This document shows positions 47,279 through 56,394 of a DNA stretch of 64,000 nucleotides, piece after piece. The notes under the pieces were generated by a model that was not told the DNA's origin, made no database searches, and saw only the letters and a list, made by a program, of their open reading frames with translations. Position numbers and translations under genes: made by a program. The DNA comes from Hydrogenobaculum sp. Y04AAS1 (lineage in GTDB: Bacteria > Aquificota > Aquificia > Aquificales > Aquificaceae). Location: NCBI RefSeq assembly GCF_000020785.1, contig NC_011126.1, forward strand, positions 682,001 through 746,000, given 5' to 3'. The first letter of the stretch is position 1. Every line of letters starts with the position of its first letter.

Positions 47279-48396
47279 AGACTAAGATTTTCAAAGGTAT
47301 TTTTAGAGGTGCTTTTTTATCAGGTTTGGTTTGCATGGCTTTTACTAGTACTAGTTGCAACAACTCTAAAGCCTCAAACAACACTACCAATCAAAATGAA
47401 GTGAAATCCCCAGAGACAAACAATATAAAAATAGTAAAAGTAAAAGTTTCCACCTTTACTAAAAGCCTAAAACTCCCAGGCACTGTAAAATCTTCTCCAA
47501 ATGGGGTTGTAAACGTTACTTCATCTGTGAACGGTGTTATAGAAAGAGTGCTTGTAAACATAGGCCAAAATGTCCACATAGGACAACCTCTTTTCTTGGT
47601 AAAATCTGCCGATGTGGCTAACCTATATTCAAATTATCTTCAAGCAAAAGCCCAATACGAGCTTGCTAAAAAAACTTACGAGCTTACAAAAAAGCTTTAC
47701 ACTATTGGTTCTATGTCAAAGTTTGATCTTGATAACGCTATAGCAAATCTAAAATCTTCCAAAGCCCTCATGGATGGATACTATGCCCAAATGCGTATAA
47801 TAGGTTTAAGAGGTGGTGGTTCTTACGTAATGACAAAATATATTACAAGTCCAGCCGATGGTGTAGTAGCAAAATTAAACATACACCCTGGTGAAAAGAT
47901 CATTGTAGATCCTTATACACCACTTGCTACGATAGTAGATACATCCCATGTGATGGTAGAAGCAGATGCTTTTAGCAAAGATATAAGGTTCATAAAACCT
48001 GGTCAAGAAGTGGATATCACAACATCTTCTTATCCAGGAGTTGATTTTAAAGGTAAGGTATTTTATGTAGGAGATATAGTAGATCCAAACACAAGGACTT
48101 ACAAGGTTTATATAAATGTTCAAAACATACAAAACTTCCTAAAACCAAATATGTTTGTAAACGTAAAGATCATGCCAAATTCTGTAAATGCAATAGCAAT
48201 ACCTCAAAGCGCTTTAATATTTGACAACAATAAATTTTATGTTTTAAAGTATGAAAATGGAAAGTATAAAAAAACAGAAGTAAAAGTATATCAAGTAAAA
48301 GACGGCACAGCGTATATAAAGAGCGGCCTTAACGAAGGTGATAGCATAGTGGCCTCCGGAAGTCTTTTGATAAAGGGTTCTATAGGAGGAGAGTAA
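47275..48396 (+). CDS. RND efflux periplasmic adaptor, CzcB-like (pump 2)
   Basis: A 373-aa membrane fusion protein. The N-terminal hydrophobic stretch ends in a lipobox-like TSTSC. Lipoyl halves (VNVTSSVNGVIERVLVNIGQNVHIGQPLF and ITSPADGVVAKLNIHPGEKI) flank a helical hairpin, and a beta-barrel domain follows (VEADAFSKDIRFIKPGQEVDI). This is the layout of CzcB/CusB-type adaptors. No His-rich metal domain is seen, so the metal is not indicated. Confidence 0.86.
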   Translation: MKTKIFKGIFRGAFLSGLVCMAFTSTSCNNSKASNNTTNQNEVKSPETNNIKIVKVKVSTFTKSLKLPGTVKSSPNGVVNVTSSVNGVIERVLVNIGQNVHIGQPLFLVKSADVANLYSNYLQAKAQYELAKKTYELTKKLYTIGSMSKFDLDNAIANLKSSKALMDGYYAQMRIIGLRGGGSYVMTKYITSPADGVVAKLNIHPGEKIIVDPYTPLATIVDTSHVMVEADAFSKDIRFIKPGQEVDITTSSYPGVDFKGKVFYVGDIVDPNTRTYKVYINVQNIQNFLKPNMFVNVKIMPNSVNAIAIPQSALIFDNNKFYVLKYENGKYKKTEVKVYQVKDGTAYIKSGLNEGDSIVASGSLLIKGSIGGE

Positions 48397-48400
48397 ACCT

Positions 48401-51400
48401 ATGAGGTCATTTATAAATTTTGTTTTACAAAATAAAATAGTGTTTATATTTATAACTGTTCTGCTTTTTATATTTTCTATATTTGGCCTTAAAAAGCTTG
48501 ATGTAGAACCATTCCCTGATTACTCTCCGGTAGTAGTAGAAATTACCGCTATATACGCTGGACACTCCGCAAAAGAAGTAGAAAAGCAAGTGACTATACC
48601 TCTTGAAAGTGCTCTTTCGGCAATACCTTACGCCACTAAGATAAACACACTTTCTTTGTACGGACTTTCTGATGTGAAAGTTACATTTAGCTACGATATA
48701 AGCTATGATGCCGCTAAACAGCACGTTATAAATAGGCTTACCCAAGTTAATCTTCCACCAGGTGTACAACCAGTTATCCAATCAAACCCGGTGGGCGAGG
48801 TAATGAGATTTCAAGTAAGGGGCTTAAAACACCAATCTCTTATGTACTTAAGAACCTTAGCAGATTGGCCTATATGTAGGCAAATTAAAACTGTACCAGG
48901 TATAGAAGATTGCAATCCTATTGGTGGTTTTGAAAAGCAATATCAGGTAATAGTAGACCCTCAAAAGCTTGTAAAGTATAACCTTACACTATCTCAAGTA
49001 CAAAACGCCATAGCAAACGCCAATATAAACGTAGGTGGCAATTACACAGAAATAGGAGAGCAAACATACACAATCCGTGGTATTGGGCTTATAAAAAATT
49101 TAAATGATATAAAAAATATAGTTTTAACAAACTACAACGGTACGCCTATCACCGTGGCAGATATCGGTAAAGTAAGAATAGGACATGCACCAGTCCAAGG
49201 TTACATGGGGCTTAGTATAAGAGAACCAAACGGAAAATGGTATTCAAGAAATCAAGTGGTAGTGGTAACGGCTGTTATGAGAAAAGACGCCCAGTCTGTA
49301 CCTACTTTGAGAGCTTTAAACAAAAAAATTAAAGAATTAAACGAACAATACAAATCTCAAGGGGTGGAGTTGGTACCATATTACACAAGACAAACCCTTC
49401 TAAACGCTGTTATACATAAGATTAAAGAAAACGCCACAATAGGTATTATCTTGATACTTGCCATGGTGATTTTCTTCTTGGGAGATGTGCCAGTGGCTCT
49501 TATTGTTGCATCTGTAGTACCGGTTGCACTCATATCCACACTAGCTCTTATGGCTATAAGAGGTGAAGAAGCAAATCTCATATCTTTAGGAGCTGTAGAT
49601 TTTGGTATTATCATAGATAGTGCTATACTTTTAGCAGAAAATATCTTTAGAATATCAGAAGAAAAAGATAATCATAACGCAGATTACGTTATAGCTTACG
49701 CTACAATGGATATAGGAAAACCAGTGTTATTTTCTATACTTATCATAATAGCTTCTTTTATACCACTTTTCATGATGAGCGGAGCCCAAGGGGTTTTGTT
49801 TAGCCCTATGGCAAGAACCTATGTATACGCTTTAGCTATAGCTATAATCCTTACTTTTACTTTTGTACCATCTGCTATAGGTCTTGTCAAAAAACAAATA
49901 GATAAAAAAGAACCAAAACTTCCCTTGTTGCTAACAAATTTTTATATTAAAATCCTAAAACAAATATTAAAAATAGCAAAACCTTTTGCGATAGTTAGTT
50001 TCATTGTAATAGCTATTATGCTGATAAGTTTCAAGTTTTTAGGAACAGAGTTTATACCAACCTTAGATGAAGGTAATATATACCTAAGAATTACATTTCC
50101 ATACAGCATAGCTCTTTCTACATCCCATAAATATGCCAATGAAGTAAGACAGTATATGATGACATTTCCAGAAGTAATCTCAGCAGATAGTAGAGCCGGA
50201 AGACCTGAAGATGGTACCGATGACGTTGGCCCTTATGATACAGAATATTCTATCCAGCTTTTACCATATTCCAAATGGCCCTCTGGAATGACTAAGAAAA
50301 AGCTTGAAAATATAATGAGAAAGCATCTGGAAAAAATGTTTCCTGGTGGTGATGTAAACTTTTCTCAATATATCCAAGACAACTTTGACGAGGTGCTTTC
50401 TGGGGTGAAGGGTGAAAACTCTTTAAAAATATATGGACCAAATTTAAAAGAATTAGATAAATTAGGAAGAGAGATAACCCCAATACTAGAACATGTAAAA
50501 GGTATGGCAGATGTAGGAATGTATAAAGAATTAGGACAACCTGAGATAGATGTAAGGGTAGATAGAGAAAAAGCTGCAAGATATGGTTTAAATACTGGAG
50601 ATGTTTTAAATATAATACAAGCTGCAATAGGAAGTTCTCCAGTGACAGAAGTACTAAAGGGTGATGAGCAATTTGATTTGGTTATAAGATTTCCCAAAGA
50701 TTATAGGAAAACTGCTAAAGATATAGCTTCTATACCAATATTAACCCCCACTGGACAGCTTATTAAACTTGGTGATGTAGCAAATGTACAATATCATATA
50801 GGAGCTTTCTTTATATATAGAGAAAATTATCAAAGATTCTTACCTATAAAATTTAGCATAACCACATCAAACGTAGGGGGCGTTATCAAAAGCGCCAAAG
50901 AAGCTATAGCAAAATCTGTAAAGCTACCACCAGGCTATCATCTTGAATGGAGTGGCGAATACAAACAGATGATACAAGCTCAGCACCAAATGGCTATCAT
51001 AATACCAGTGGCTGTTTTCATAGCTTTGGCTATTTTGTATCTTTACTTCAAATCTTTAAGATATACTTTTGTAGCTTTTTCAAGTGCGATAGTGGCTATA
51101 GGCACTGCTATAGTAACGCTCCTTGTCCTTAAAATGGCTTTTAGCGTTTCCTCTGCCATAGGATTTATATCTATAATGGGTGTTTCTATTATGAATGGTT
51201 CTGTCATAGTGACCCAGTTTATTAGACTTTATGAAAGTGGGTTATCAGTTTACGATGCTGTCATAGAAACTATGAAAGATAAGTTTAGACCTGTATTGAT
51301 GACAGGTTTAGTGGCAGCTTTAGGACTATTACCTGCAGCTGTAAGAACAGGTATAGGCACACAAGTGCAAAAACCTTTGGCTGTAGTGGTAGTAAGTGGT

Positions 51401-51484
51401 ATGAGCATAGGTACTATTGCTACCTTACTTTTAATACCAGTGCTTCTTTATATAATACCGCCAAAAGATTATGCTAAGTTTTAA
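48401..51484 (+). CDS. CzcA/CusA-type RND efflux transporter (pump 2)
   Basis: A 1027-aa inner-membrane pump. Helix 4 reads AVDFGIIIDSAILLAENI, with the Asp, Asp and Glu arranged as in heavy-metal RND pumps (DFG...D.....EN), around residues 398-413. The family start RSFINFVLQNKIVFIF and DVEPFPDYSPVVVEI are also typical. Metal export is the likely function; Cu/Ag versus Co/Zn/Cd cannot be decided from what I see. It closes the OMF-MFP-RND operon. Confidence 0.9.
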   Translation: MRSFINFVLQNKIVFIFITVLLFIFSIFGLKKLDVEPFPDYSPVVVEITAIYAGHSAKEVEKQVTIPLESALSAIPYATKINTLSLYGLSDVKVTFSYDISYDAAKQHVINRLTQVNLPPGVQPVIQSNPVGEVMRFQVRGLKHQSLMYLRTLADWPICRQIKTVPGIEDCNPIGGFEKQYQVIVDPQKLVKYNLTLSQVQNAIANANINVGGNYTEIGEQTYTIRGIGLIKNLNDIKNIVLTNYNGTPITVADIGKVRIGHAPVQGYMGLSIREPNGKWYSRNQVVVVTAVMRKDAQSVPTLRALNKKIKELNEQYKSQGVELVPYYTRQTLLNAVIHKIKENATIGIILILAMVIFFLGDVPVALIVASVVPVALISTLALMAIRGEEANLISLGAVDFGIIIDSAILLAENIFRISEEKDNHNADYVIAYATMDIGKPVLFSILIIIASFIPLFMMSGAQGVLFSPMARTYVYALAIAIILTFTFVPSAIGLVKKQIDKKEPKLPLLLTNFYIKILKQILKIAKPFAIVSFIVIAIMLISFKFLGTEFIPTLDEGNIYLRITFPYSIALSTSHKYANEVRQYMMTFPEVISADSRAGRPEDGTDDVGPYDTEYSIQLLPYSKWPSGMTKKKLENIMRKHLEKMFPGGDVNFSQYIQDNFDEVLSGVKGENSLKIYGPNLKELDKLGREITPILEHVKGMADVGMYKELGQPEIDVRVDREKAARYGLNTGDVLNIIQAAIGSSPVTEVLKGDEQFDLVIRFPKDYRKTAKDIASIPILTPTGQLIKLGDVANVQYHIGAFFIYRENYQRFLPIKFSITTSNVGGVIKSAKEAIAKSVKLPPGYHLEWSGEYKQMIQAQHQMAIIIPVAVFIALAILYLYFKSLRYTFVAFSSAIVAIGTAIVTLLVLKMAFSVSSAIGFISIMGVSIMNGSVIVTQFIRLYESGLSVYDAVIETMKDKFRPVLMTGLVAALGLLPAAVRTGIGTQVQKPLAVVVVSGMSIGTIATLLLIPVLLYIIPPKDYAKF

Positions 51485-51518
51485 TCCCTCCCTCATACCT
51501 CACCTATGCTAATACTTT

Positions 51519-51629
51519 TTAACGGCTTAGTATCTGATAAAATTTGTAAAATAAAAGCCCCAACATAAAAAGCACATAAATTCTTAGAAATATCAAAGAA
51601 AACTTCACCCAAAAATTATACTTGCTCAT
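51519..51629 (-). CDS. 36-aa single-helix membrane peptide behind the Nramp gene
   Basis: ATG at 51629 (minus strand) to stop at 51519. The longer frame to 51725 lies inside the Nramp gene and is not likely to be the true start. AAGGAGG, which includes the last codons of the Nramp gene, sits nine bases from the ATG, a strong ribosome site. The peptide has a basic start (MSKYNFWVK), one hydrophobic helix (about residues 9-28) and a basic end. No family is known to me. Position suggests a small partner or regulator of the transporter. Confidence 0.6.
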   Translation of the reverse strand: MSKYNFWVKFSLIFLRIYVLFMLGLLFYKFYQILSR

Positions 51630-51634
51630 AATCC

Positions 51635-52903
51635 TTAACCTCCTTGAAATAACGTCTGAAAAGCATACACTACAGAAAGCACCATAACAAACACTATTAT
51701 CAAAGCCACAAACACGTTTGACCATAGATTGTTTGTATAGTTTCCCATAAGCTCTTTATCGTTTAAAAGCAAAAGTAAAAACAACAAGGCTGGTGGTAAT
51801 AAAAACGTATTCATAACCTGTACAAGCAAGTTTATAACAATCAAAGGAGCATGTGGTATAAGAACTATACTACCAGCTACACTTACGCTAAGTATATAAA
51901 TTGTATAAAACCATTTTGCCCTTTGAAAAGGTAAATTAAGGCTATGCTCCCAACCAAACACTTCTCCAAAAGCCCAAGAAGTAGAAAGAGCCAGTGTTAC
52001 AGCAGCCACAGCACCAGCAGAAAAAAGCCCTATTGCAAATATAGTCCCAGCGTACTTACCTAAAAATGGTACAAGAGCTCTTGCTGCTTCCGAAGCATCT
52101 TGTATGTTGTTGTAAGGTGGATGTCCGTATAAAGTAGCGCCGGTGGTTATTATGATTGAAGCAGCTACTATAGCAGTACCAAGGCTACCTATAAACGTAT
52201 CTATTCTTCCTATTTTTATATCATTTATACCCATCTTTCTATCCACCACAGCGCTTTGTTGGAAGAAAAGCATCCAAGGGGCTATAGTGGTACCTATGTT
52301 TGCTATAAAAAGTGTTAGAAAGGTAGGTGAAAATATATCTATACCTTGAAATGTAAAAGATTTCAACACCTCATTTATATCTGGATGGGCTTTTATAGCC
52401 GCTGGTATGAAAACTAGCTGCAAAAGGGCAAAAGCTATTAGAGATTTTTCTACAAACATGTATCCACCGCTTAAAACAAGTAGTATCATAGCTCCAACAG
52501 CTATTGGAATAGTCACTTCGTAAGGAAATCCAAACACCATTTTGACAGCGGCACCCACACCTATAAACTCGGTAACGAGCGTAAAAGTGTTTGCAATAAA
52601 AAGGTCTGCCAAAGAAAACATACCCCAAAACTTACCAAATTTCTTGTATATAAGTTCAGCATGTCCTTCTTTTGTAACAGCTCCGAGTCTTACAGTCATC
52701 TCTTGAACCACAAAAGCAAGAAGTGACATTATAACTACAGCTCCTACCAACGTATATTTTGTTTGAGCTCCTGTAACGGCATACGTAGTAATGCCACCAG
52801 CATCGTTATCTGCCATCATCACTAAGAAGCCAGGCCCAAGCATCCAAATAAACCAATATAGTTTGTTTAACCACTTTAGTTTTTTTGCTTGCACTCTCAT
52901 CAT
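51635..52903 (-). CDS. Nramp-family divalent metal transporter, divergent metal site
   Basis: A 422-aa protein with 11 predicted helices. The fold is clearly Nramp (LGPGFL...; QEMTVRLGAVT), but the two metal-site motifs differ: helix 1 reads DAGG (Asp34-Gly37) where Nramp has DPGN, and helix 6 reads APW (Ala208-Trp210) where Nramp has MPH. The Asp is kept; the Asn and the soft Met ligand are lost. From what I recall, loss of the Met is a mark of Nramp-related magnesium transporters. ATG 52903 and 52900 both follow AGGAGG. It lies 18 bases after oprB. Confidence 0.85.
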   Translation of the reverse strand: MMRVQAKKLKWLNKLYWFIWMLGPGFLVMMADNDAGGITTYAVTGAQTKYTLVGAVVIMSLLAFVVQEMTVRLGAVTKEGHAELIYKKFGKFWGMFSLADLFIANTFTLVTEFIGVGAAVKMVFGFPYEVTIPIAVGAMILLVLSGGYMFVEKSLIAFALLQLVFIPAAIKAHPDINEVLKSFTFQGIDIFSPTFLTLFIANIGTTIAPWMLFFQQSAVVDRKMGINDIKIGRIDTFIGSLGTAIVAASIIITTGATLYGHPPYNNIQDASEAARALVPFLGKYAGTIFAIGLFSAGAVAAVTLALSTSWAFGEVFGWEHSLNLPFQRAKWFYTIYILSVSVAGSIVLIPHAPLIVINLLVQVMNTFLLPPALLFLLLLLNDKELMGNYTNNLWSNVFVALIIVFVMVLSVVYAFQTLFQGG

Positions 52904-52921
52904 TTTACCTCCTAGGTTTAT

Positions 52922-54343
52922 TTAAAACTGTGCATTAACTCTAAGCCCATAAACCCATAAAGGACCTCTGTTTTTATCATACCCTGGATGTCTTATGTAT
53001 TGAGCATCTGGAGATATGGATATATATTTGTTTAGCTGATATTTGTAGTAAGCTTCCATTATTTCTTCATAGCCATAGTTAAATTGTCCGTCTTGACCTG
53101 AGCCTACAAAGAATGAAGATGATGGTTCGTTGATGGTGCCTGATTCCAAATATCTTTTGTGGGTGTTTGAAAGACCGTTTATTCCAAGCCCTATGCCAAG
53201 TTGGTCTTTTGGTCTTTTCCAATGAACGCCGTTTATAGAAATACCACCTGCTATGTCTCTATCTACATCGGTATAGGCAAGATCTTCTGTTTGTCCGTTG
53301 TTAAAACCAGCTCTTAAAAAGAGTCCTGTTTTATCATCATCTGCTATAGGTTGTTCTAAGTTTAGGAAAAATCCCCATTTGTATCTTTTGTGATCTTTTG
53401 ACTCTGTGCATATAACAGGGTAATCATACCCTGCCAAAGCTCCATTTGGCCCAAATTCTGTGTAATAACAAGGGCTATTTGGAGAATAATAATAGCTAAA
53501 ATTATCCATAGCCTCAGTATAGCTTCCCATCCTACCGTAGTTTAACATGCCAAGAAGCCTTATCACAGTTCCTATGTCGTTTGGTCTTAGTGAAAGTTGT
53601 GTATTTAGACTGTAAGCTCCAGACTCATCGTAGGTGTTACCGTTTGCCATGGTAGGTTCTGCTCCTAAAGCTATTTTAAAAGAGTAGTGTTTTTTAACAA
53701 CACCTGATTCTATACCTACTGTGTATCCTCTTGTATCTGCTCCGTAATCCCAAGCTACGTTGTAGTTAAAATCATAGTTTAAAAACTGAGTTCTTGGAGA
53801 GTTAGCATATCGGTTATTATCAAAATCATCTGATATGGAAAACTTTCCTATCTTTACATAAAAATATTCTTTTGGATAGTACCCTGGAAGCTGATCTGGA
53901 GCTCTTCCTTCATATTCCAAAGATTGAGATAGGGCTTTTGTGTATATAATATAAGCTCTTGCTATATATGGGTTTTTGCCAAGGTTAGATGACCCTGCTC
54001 TTATGTAAAGGGAGTTTGGATAACCACCTATTCCTTGACCACCACCTATGCCGTTTCCTTTAAAAAGCTGTATATCAAGATAAGCTTGGATATCTTTTGT
54101 AATCTGTGCCCCTGTGTATAAACCGTAAGACTGGGTTAGTTCTTCTGATCTTCCACCACCGTTGTTTTTATATGGATTGCCAAAGGTCATAGGTCCTTCA
54201 TAAGGGGAGTTGAAGTTTGTAGAGTATTGACCCACAAATGTTGCCTTCATACCTAAGAATTGAGGAAACCAAGGGGGAAGGTTTTGTGCTGTTGCAATTT
54301 CACAAAAAATAGACCCTACCAATAACATTTTGAAAATTTTCAT
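52922..54343 (-). CDS. OprB-type outer membrane porin
   Basis: A 473-aa beta-barrel protein with a signal peptide (cleavage near ATA-QN). The OprB features are YVKIGKFSISDDFDNN...FLNYDF, and the C-terminal strands ISPDAQYIRHPGYDKNRGPLWVYGLRVNAQF ending in Phe. OprB porins pass sugars in Pseudomonas, but relatives in autotrophs may serve other solutes; the position before the Nramp-like gene hints at metal or ion entry, which is inference. The ribosome site CCTCCTT (54350-54356, minus strand) is six bases from the ATG. Confidence 0.82.
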   Translation of the reverse strand: MKIFKMLLVGSIFCEIATAQNLPPWFPQFLGMKATFVGQYSTNFNSPYEGPMTFGNPYKNNGGGRSEELTQSYGLYTGAQITKDIQAYLDIQLFKGNGIGGGQGIGGYPNSLYIRAGSSNLGKNPYIARAYIIYTKALSQSLEYEGRAPDQLPGYYPKEYFYVKIGKFSISDDFDNNRYANSPRTQFLNYDFNYNVAWDYGADTRGYTVGIESGVVKKHYSFKIALGAEPTMANGNTYDESGAYSLNTQLSLRPNDIGTVIRLLGMLNYGRMGSYTEAMDNFSYYYSPNSPCYYTEFGPNGALAGYDYPVICTESKDHKRYKWGFFLNLEQPIADDDKTGLFLRAGFNNGQTEDLAYTDVDRDIAGGISINGVHWKRPKDQLGIGLGINGLSNTHKRYLESGTINEPSSSFFVGSGQDGQFNYGYEEIMEAYYKYQLNKYISISPDAQYIRHPGYDKNRGPLWVYGLRVNAQF

Positions 54344-54559
54344 AATAAACCTCCTTATAGAGCTCTAAAACAGAGTAATTTTTTAACCCTAAAAATTAGT
54401 TTAACAGCGAATTTTTAAGGTATTGTTAAAAAAGTAAAAAATTTAGATTTTACTGGGAGGTTTATAAGAAGAGATCCTAAAGATTTCCTTTATGATTTCG
54501 AAAGCACACCATAGCCTATTTATGGTATCACAAACTTATCTATTTGACAATGATATATA
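54344..54559. other. Intergenic region with a palindrome and a dyad
   Basis: 216 bases between the MFS gene and oprB, both minus strand. It holds the oprB ribosome site, a perfect 8-base palindrome AGAGCTCT at 54359-54366, and a 6-bp inverted repeat ACCATA/TATGGT at 54508-54526 with a 7-base loop. The palindrome lies just upstream of the oprB ribosome site, where an operator could be. No U-tract follows the dyad, so it is a poor terminator. No gene is seen. Confidence 0.4.
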
Positions 54560-56059
54560 TTAGATTTTCATCATTTTGCTTTTCTTACTTTCTATATAGA
54601 AAAATAAAATGATAGTAATAATTACAGAAAACGAAACAGCATAAAAGGAAAATCTAAACACTTCTGTCACACCGTAAGCTTCTGATATTAGCATTTGAAA
54701 TTTATATAAAATAGCTTTTGCCAATATTTTTGAATCAAATTTTTCTTCAAAAAGCCTAAAACCAACACCGTTAAAAGTCCTTGAATCATTTATGTAATCA
54801 AAGTTTTTTGCACTATAAGAGGTTATTATGTTGGTAGCTATAGAAGTACCAAGTGAAGCTCCTATGAGCCTCATATACCCGTAAATGGCTGTAGATAATC
54901 CCATAAGCTCTGGTTTTACAGAGTTAAAAGCTATTTTTAAAATCGGTGCAAAGAAAAGTCCCATACCAATACCAACAAGAAGCATATATAAAGTAATGTC
55001 ATGTTTTGGAGTATAATAGTCTATGTTAGATAAGAAGAAAAACAACGTTATCATCAAAATTGCCTCTGAAGAAAATATCAGTATAGCTGGATTTATTTTA
55101 TCCGCCAGCTTACCACCTATGAGAGAGAAAACCCCTATTCCTATAGCGTAAGGGAATATATGAAGTCCCGTTTGAAAAGTGCTGAGGTCTCTAATCCTTT
55201 CAAAATATATGGGTATTGTATATACTGTTTGAAAAAATGTAAGCCCTTGCACTAAAACAAACACGCTTACTGCCAACGTAAATTCCAAATTTTTGAAAAT
55301 TTCAATACCCACAAGCTTATTCTCAAATATTGTTTCTAAAAGCAAGAAAATCAAAAAAGATAATACAGAGATTGTTAGAAAATATATAGATTTTATGTTT
55401 GAAAACCATCCCCATTTTTCACCTTTTGATAAAAGTATAATTGATGATATACTAAAACAAGAAAGCGCCAAAAAACTCCATATATTAAACATGGTTTTTT
55501 GGCTTTTAACATGATAAGAAGGTAAAAACGATACACCCAAGGCTAAAAGCAAAATGGATATTGGAACGTTTATATAAAAAATAGCGCGCCAGGATATGTA
55601 TTCTACCAAATATCCCCCTATTGTTGGTCCAAGCCCAGGCGCAAAAGACATACCAAGGGCGTATATACCCATAGCCCTCCCTCTTTCTTCTTTGGAAAAA
55701 CTCATTTGTATTATAGCTTGACCAGAAGGTATAATAAGCCCTTCTCCTATACCTTGAGCGCTTCTAAAAAGTATCATTTCAAACAACGAATGAGACTGAC
55801 CTGCTAGCACGCTACCAAGCGTATAAAATATAAGCCCTGATATGTATACTTTTTTAAAACCGTGCATTCCTGATATTGTATTGAAAGCCAACATAGTTAT
55901 AGCTGTAGATATTAAATAGCTTATAGAAACCCACTCTATACCAAACAAATCTGTATGAAGAGGCGCTATCATCCTTGGCATTGCTACGTTGACGCTTGTG
56001 GTACCAAGCACCACCATAAACACACCTAAAGACACTATACCTACATAAAACCATTTCAT
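54560..56059 (-). CDS. MFS drug exporter, DHA2 (EmrB) type, 14 helices
   Basis: A 499-aa transporter. Motifs are MPRMIAPLHTDLFGIEWVSISYLI, RAMGIYALGMSFAPGLGPTIGGYLVEYISWRAIFYINVPI (the motif A/C region of DHA2), and about 14 hydrophobic stretches. These exporters use proton-driven antiport of drugs or lipophilic anions. No EmrA adaptor is next to it. A TATGAT box lies nine bases before the ATG, and the divergent gene at 56124 starts 64 bases away. Confidence 0.87.
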   Translation of the reverse strand: MKWFYVGIVSLGVFMVVLGTTSVNVAMPRMIAPLHTDLFGIEWVSISYLISTAITMLAFNTISGMHGFKKVYISGLIFYTLGSVLAGQSHSLFEMILFRSAQGIGEGLIIPSGQAIIQMSFSKEERGRAMGIYALGMSFAPGLGPTIGGYLVEYISWRAIFYINVPISILLLALGVSFLPSYHVKSQKTMFNIWSFLALSCFSISSIILLSKGEKWGWFSNIKSIYFLTISVLSFLIFLLLETIFENKLVGIEIFKNLEFTLAVSVFVLVQGLTFFQTVYTIPIYFERIRDLSTFQTGLHIFPYAIGIGVFSLIGGKLADKINPAILIFSSEAILMITLFFFLSNIDYYTPKHDITLYMLLVGIGMGLFFAPILKIAFNSVKPELMGLSTAIYGYMRLIGASLGTSIATNIITSYSAKNFDYINDSRTFNGVGFRLFEEKFDSKILAKAILYKFQMLISEAYGVTEVFRFSFYAVSFSVIITIILFFYIESKKSKMMKI

Positions 56060-56110
56060 GACTGACCAATCATATTATTATATCAAATACTCTATATCAA
56101 AACAATGGTG

Positions 56111-56116
56111 TATAAT
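56111..56116 (+). promoter_or_regulatory. -10 box (TATAAT) for the carbinolamine dehydratase gene, leaderless arrangement
   Basis: TATAAT ends seven bases before ATG 56124, with no ribosome site. The longer frame open from 56058 would need a start upstream of this promoter and is rejected. Confidence 0.52.
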
Positions 56117-56123
56117 ATGTTTT

Positions 56124-56390
56124 ATGGAAAAACTTGAAAACGGATGGACCAAAAACGGCAAAAGTATAACAAAGACATACTTTTTAGAAAACTGGGATAA
56201 TATTACAGAATTTCTTATCTTCATTACAAATATTATAAAAGAGCTTGACCATCACCCTGATATTCTTTTTCATACAGCCAGCAAAAGCATCACAATATTT
56301 TTAACTACGCATAGTTCAAGCGGTATTTCTGAAAAAGATTTTGAATTTGCAAAAAGACTCGATGATTGGATGATAGAACATACCCAATAA
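56124..56390 (+). CDS. Pterin-4a-carbinolamine dehydratase
   Basis: An 88-aa protein of the PCD/DCoH family. The three-residue His signature DHHPD with a downstream H and the L.TH..GGIS-like TTHSSSGISEKDFEFA are seen. PCD recycles tetrahydropterin; in bacteria without phenylalanine hydroxylase its role may be in molybdopterin or folate metabolism. It lies five bases before the membrane glycosyltransferase. Confidence 0.85.
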   Translation: MEKLENGWTKNGKSITKTYFLENWDNITEFLIFITNIIKELDHHPDILFHTASKSITIFLTTHSSSGISEKDFEFAKRLDDWMIEHTQ

Positions 56391-56394
56391 GCTA

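Noticed and set aside
50292-50697. Two overlapping 110-aa minus-strand ORFs inside the CzcA-type gene
   Set aside because: They are antisense shadows of a long well-supported coding sequence with conserved RND motifs.
54508-54526. Rho-independent terminator for the MFS gene
   Set aside because: The stem is only six AT-rich pairs with no T-tract in either direction.
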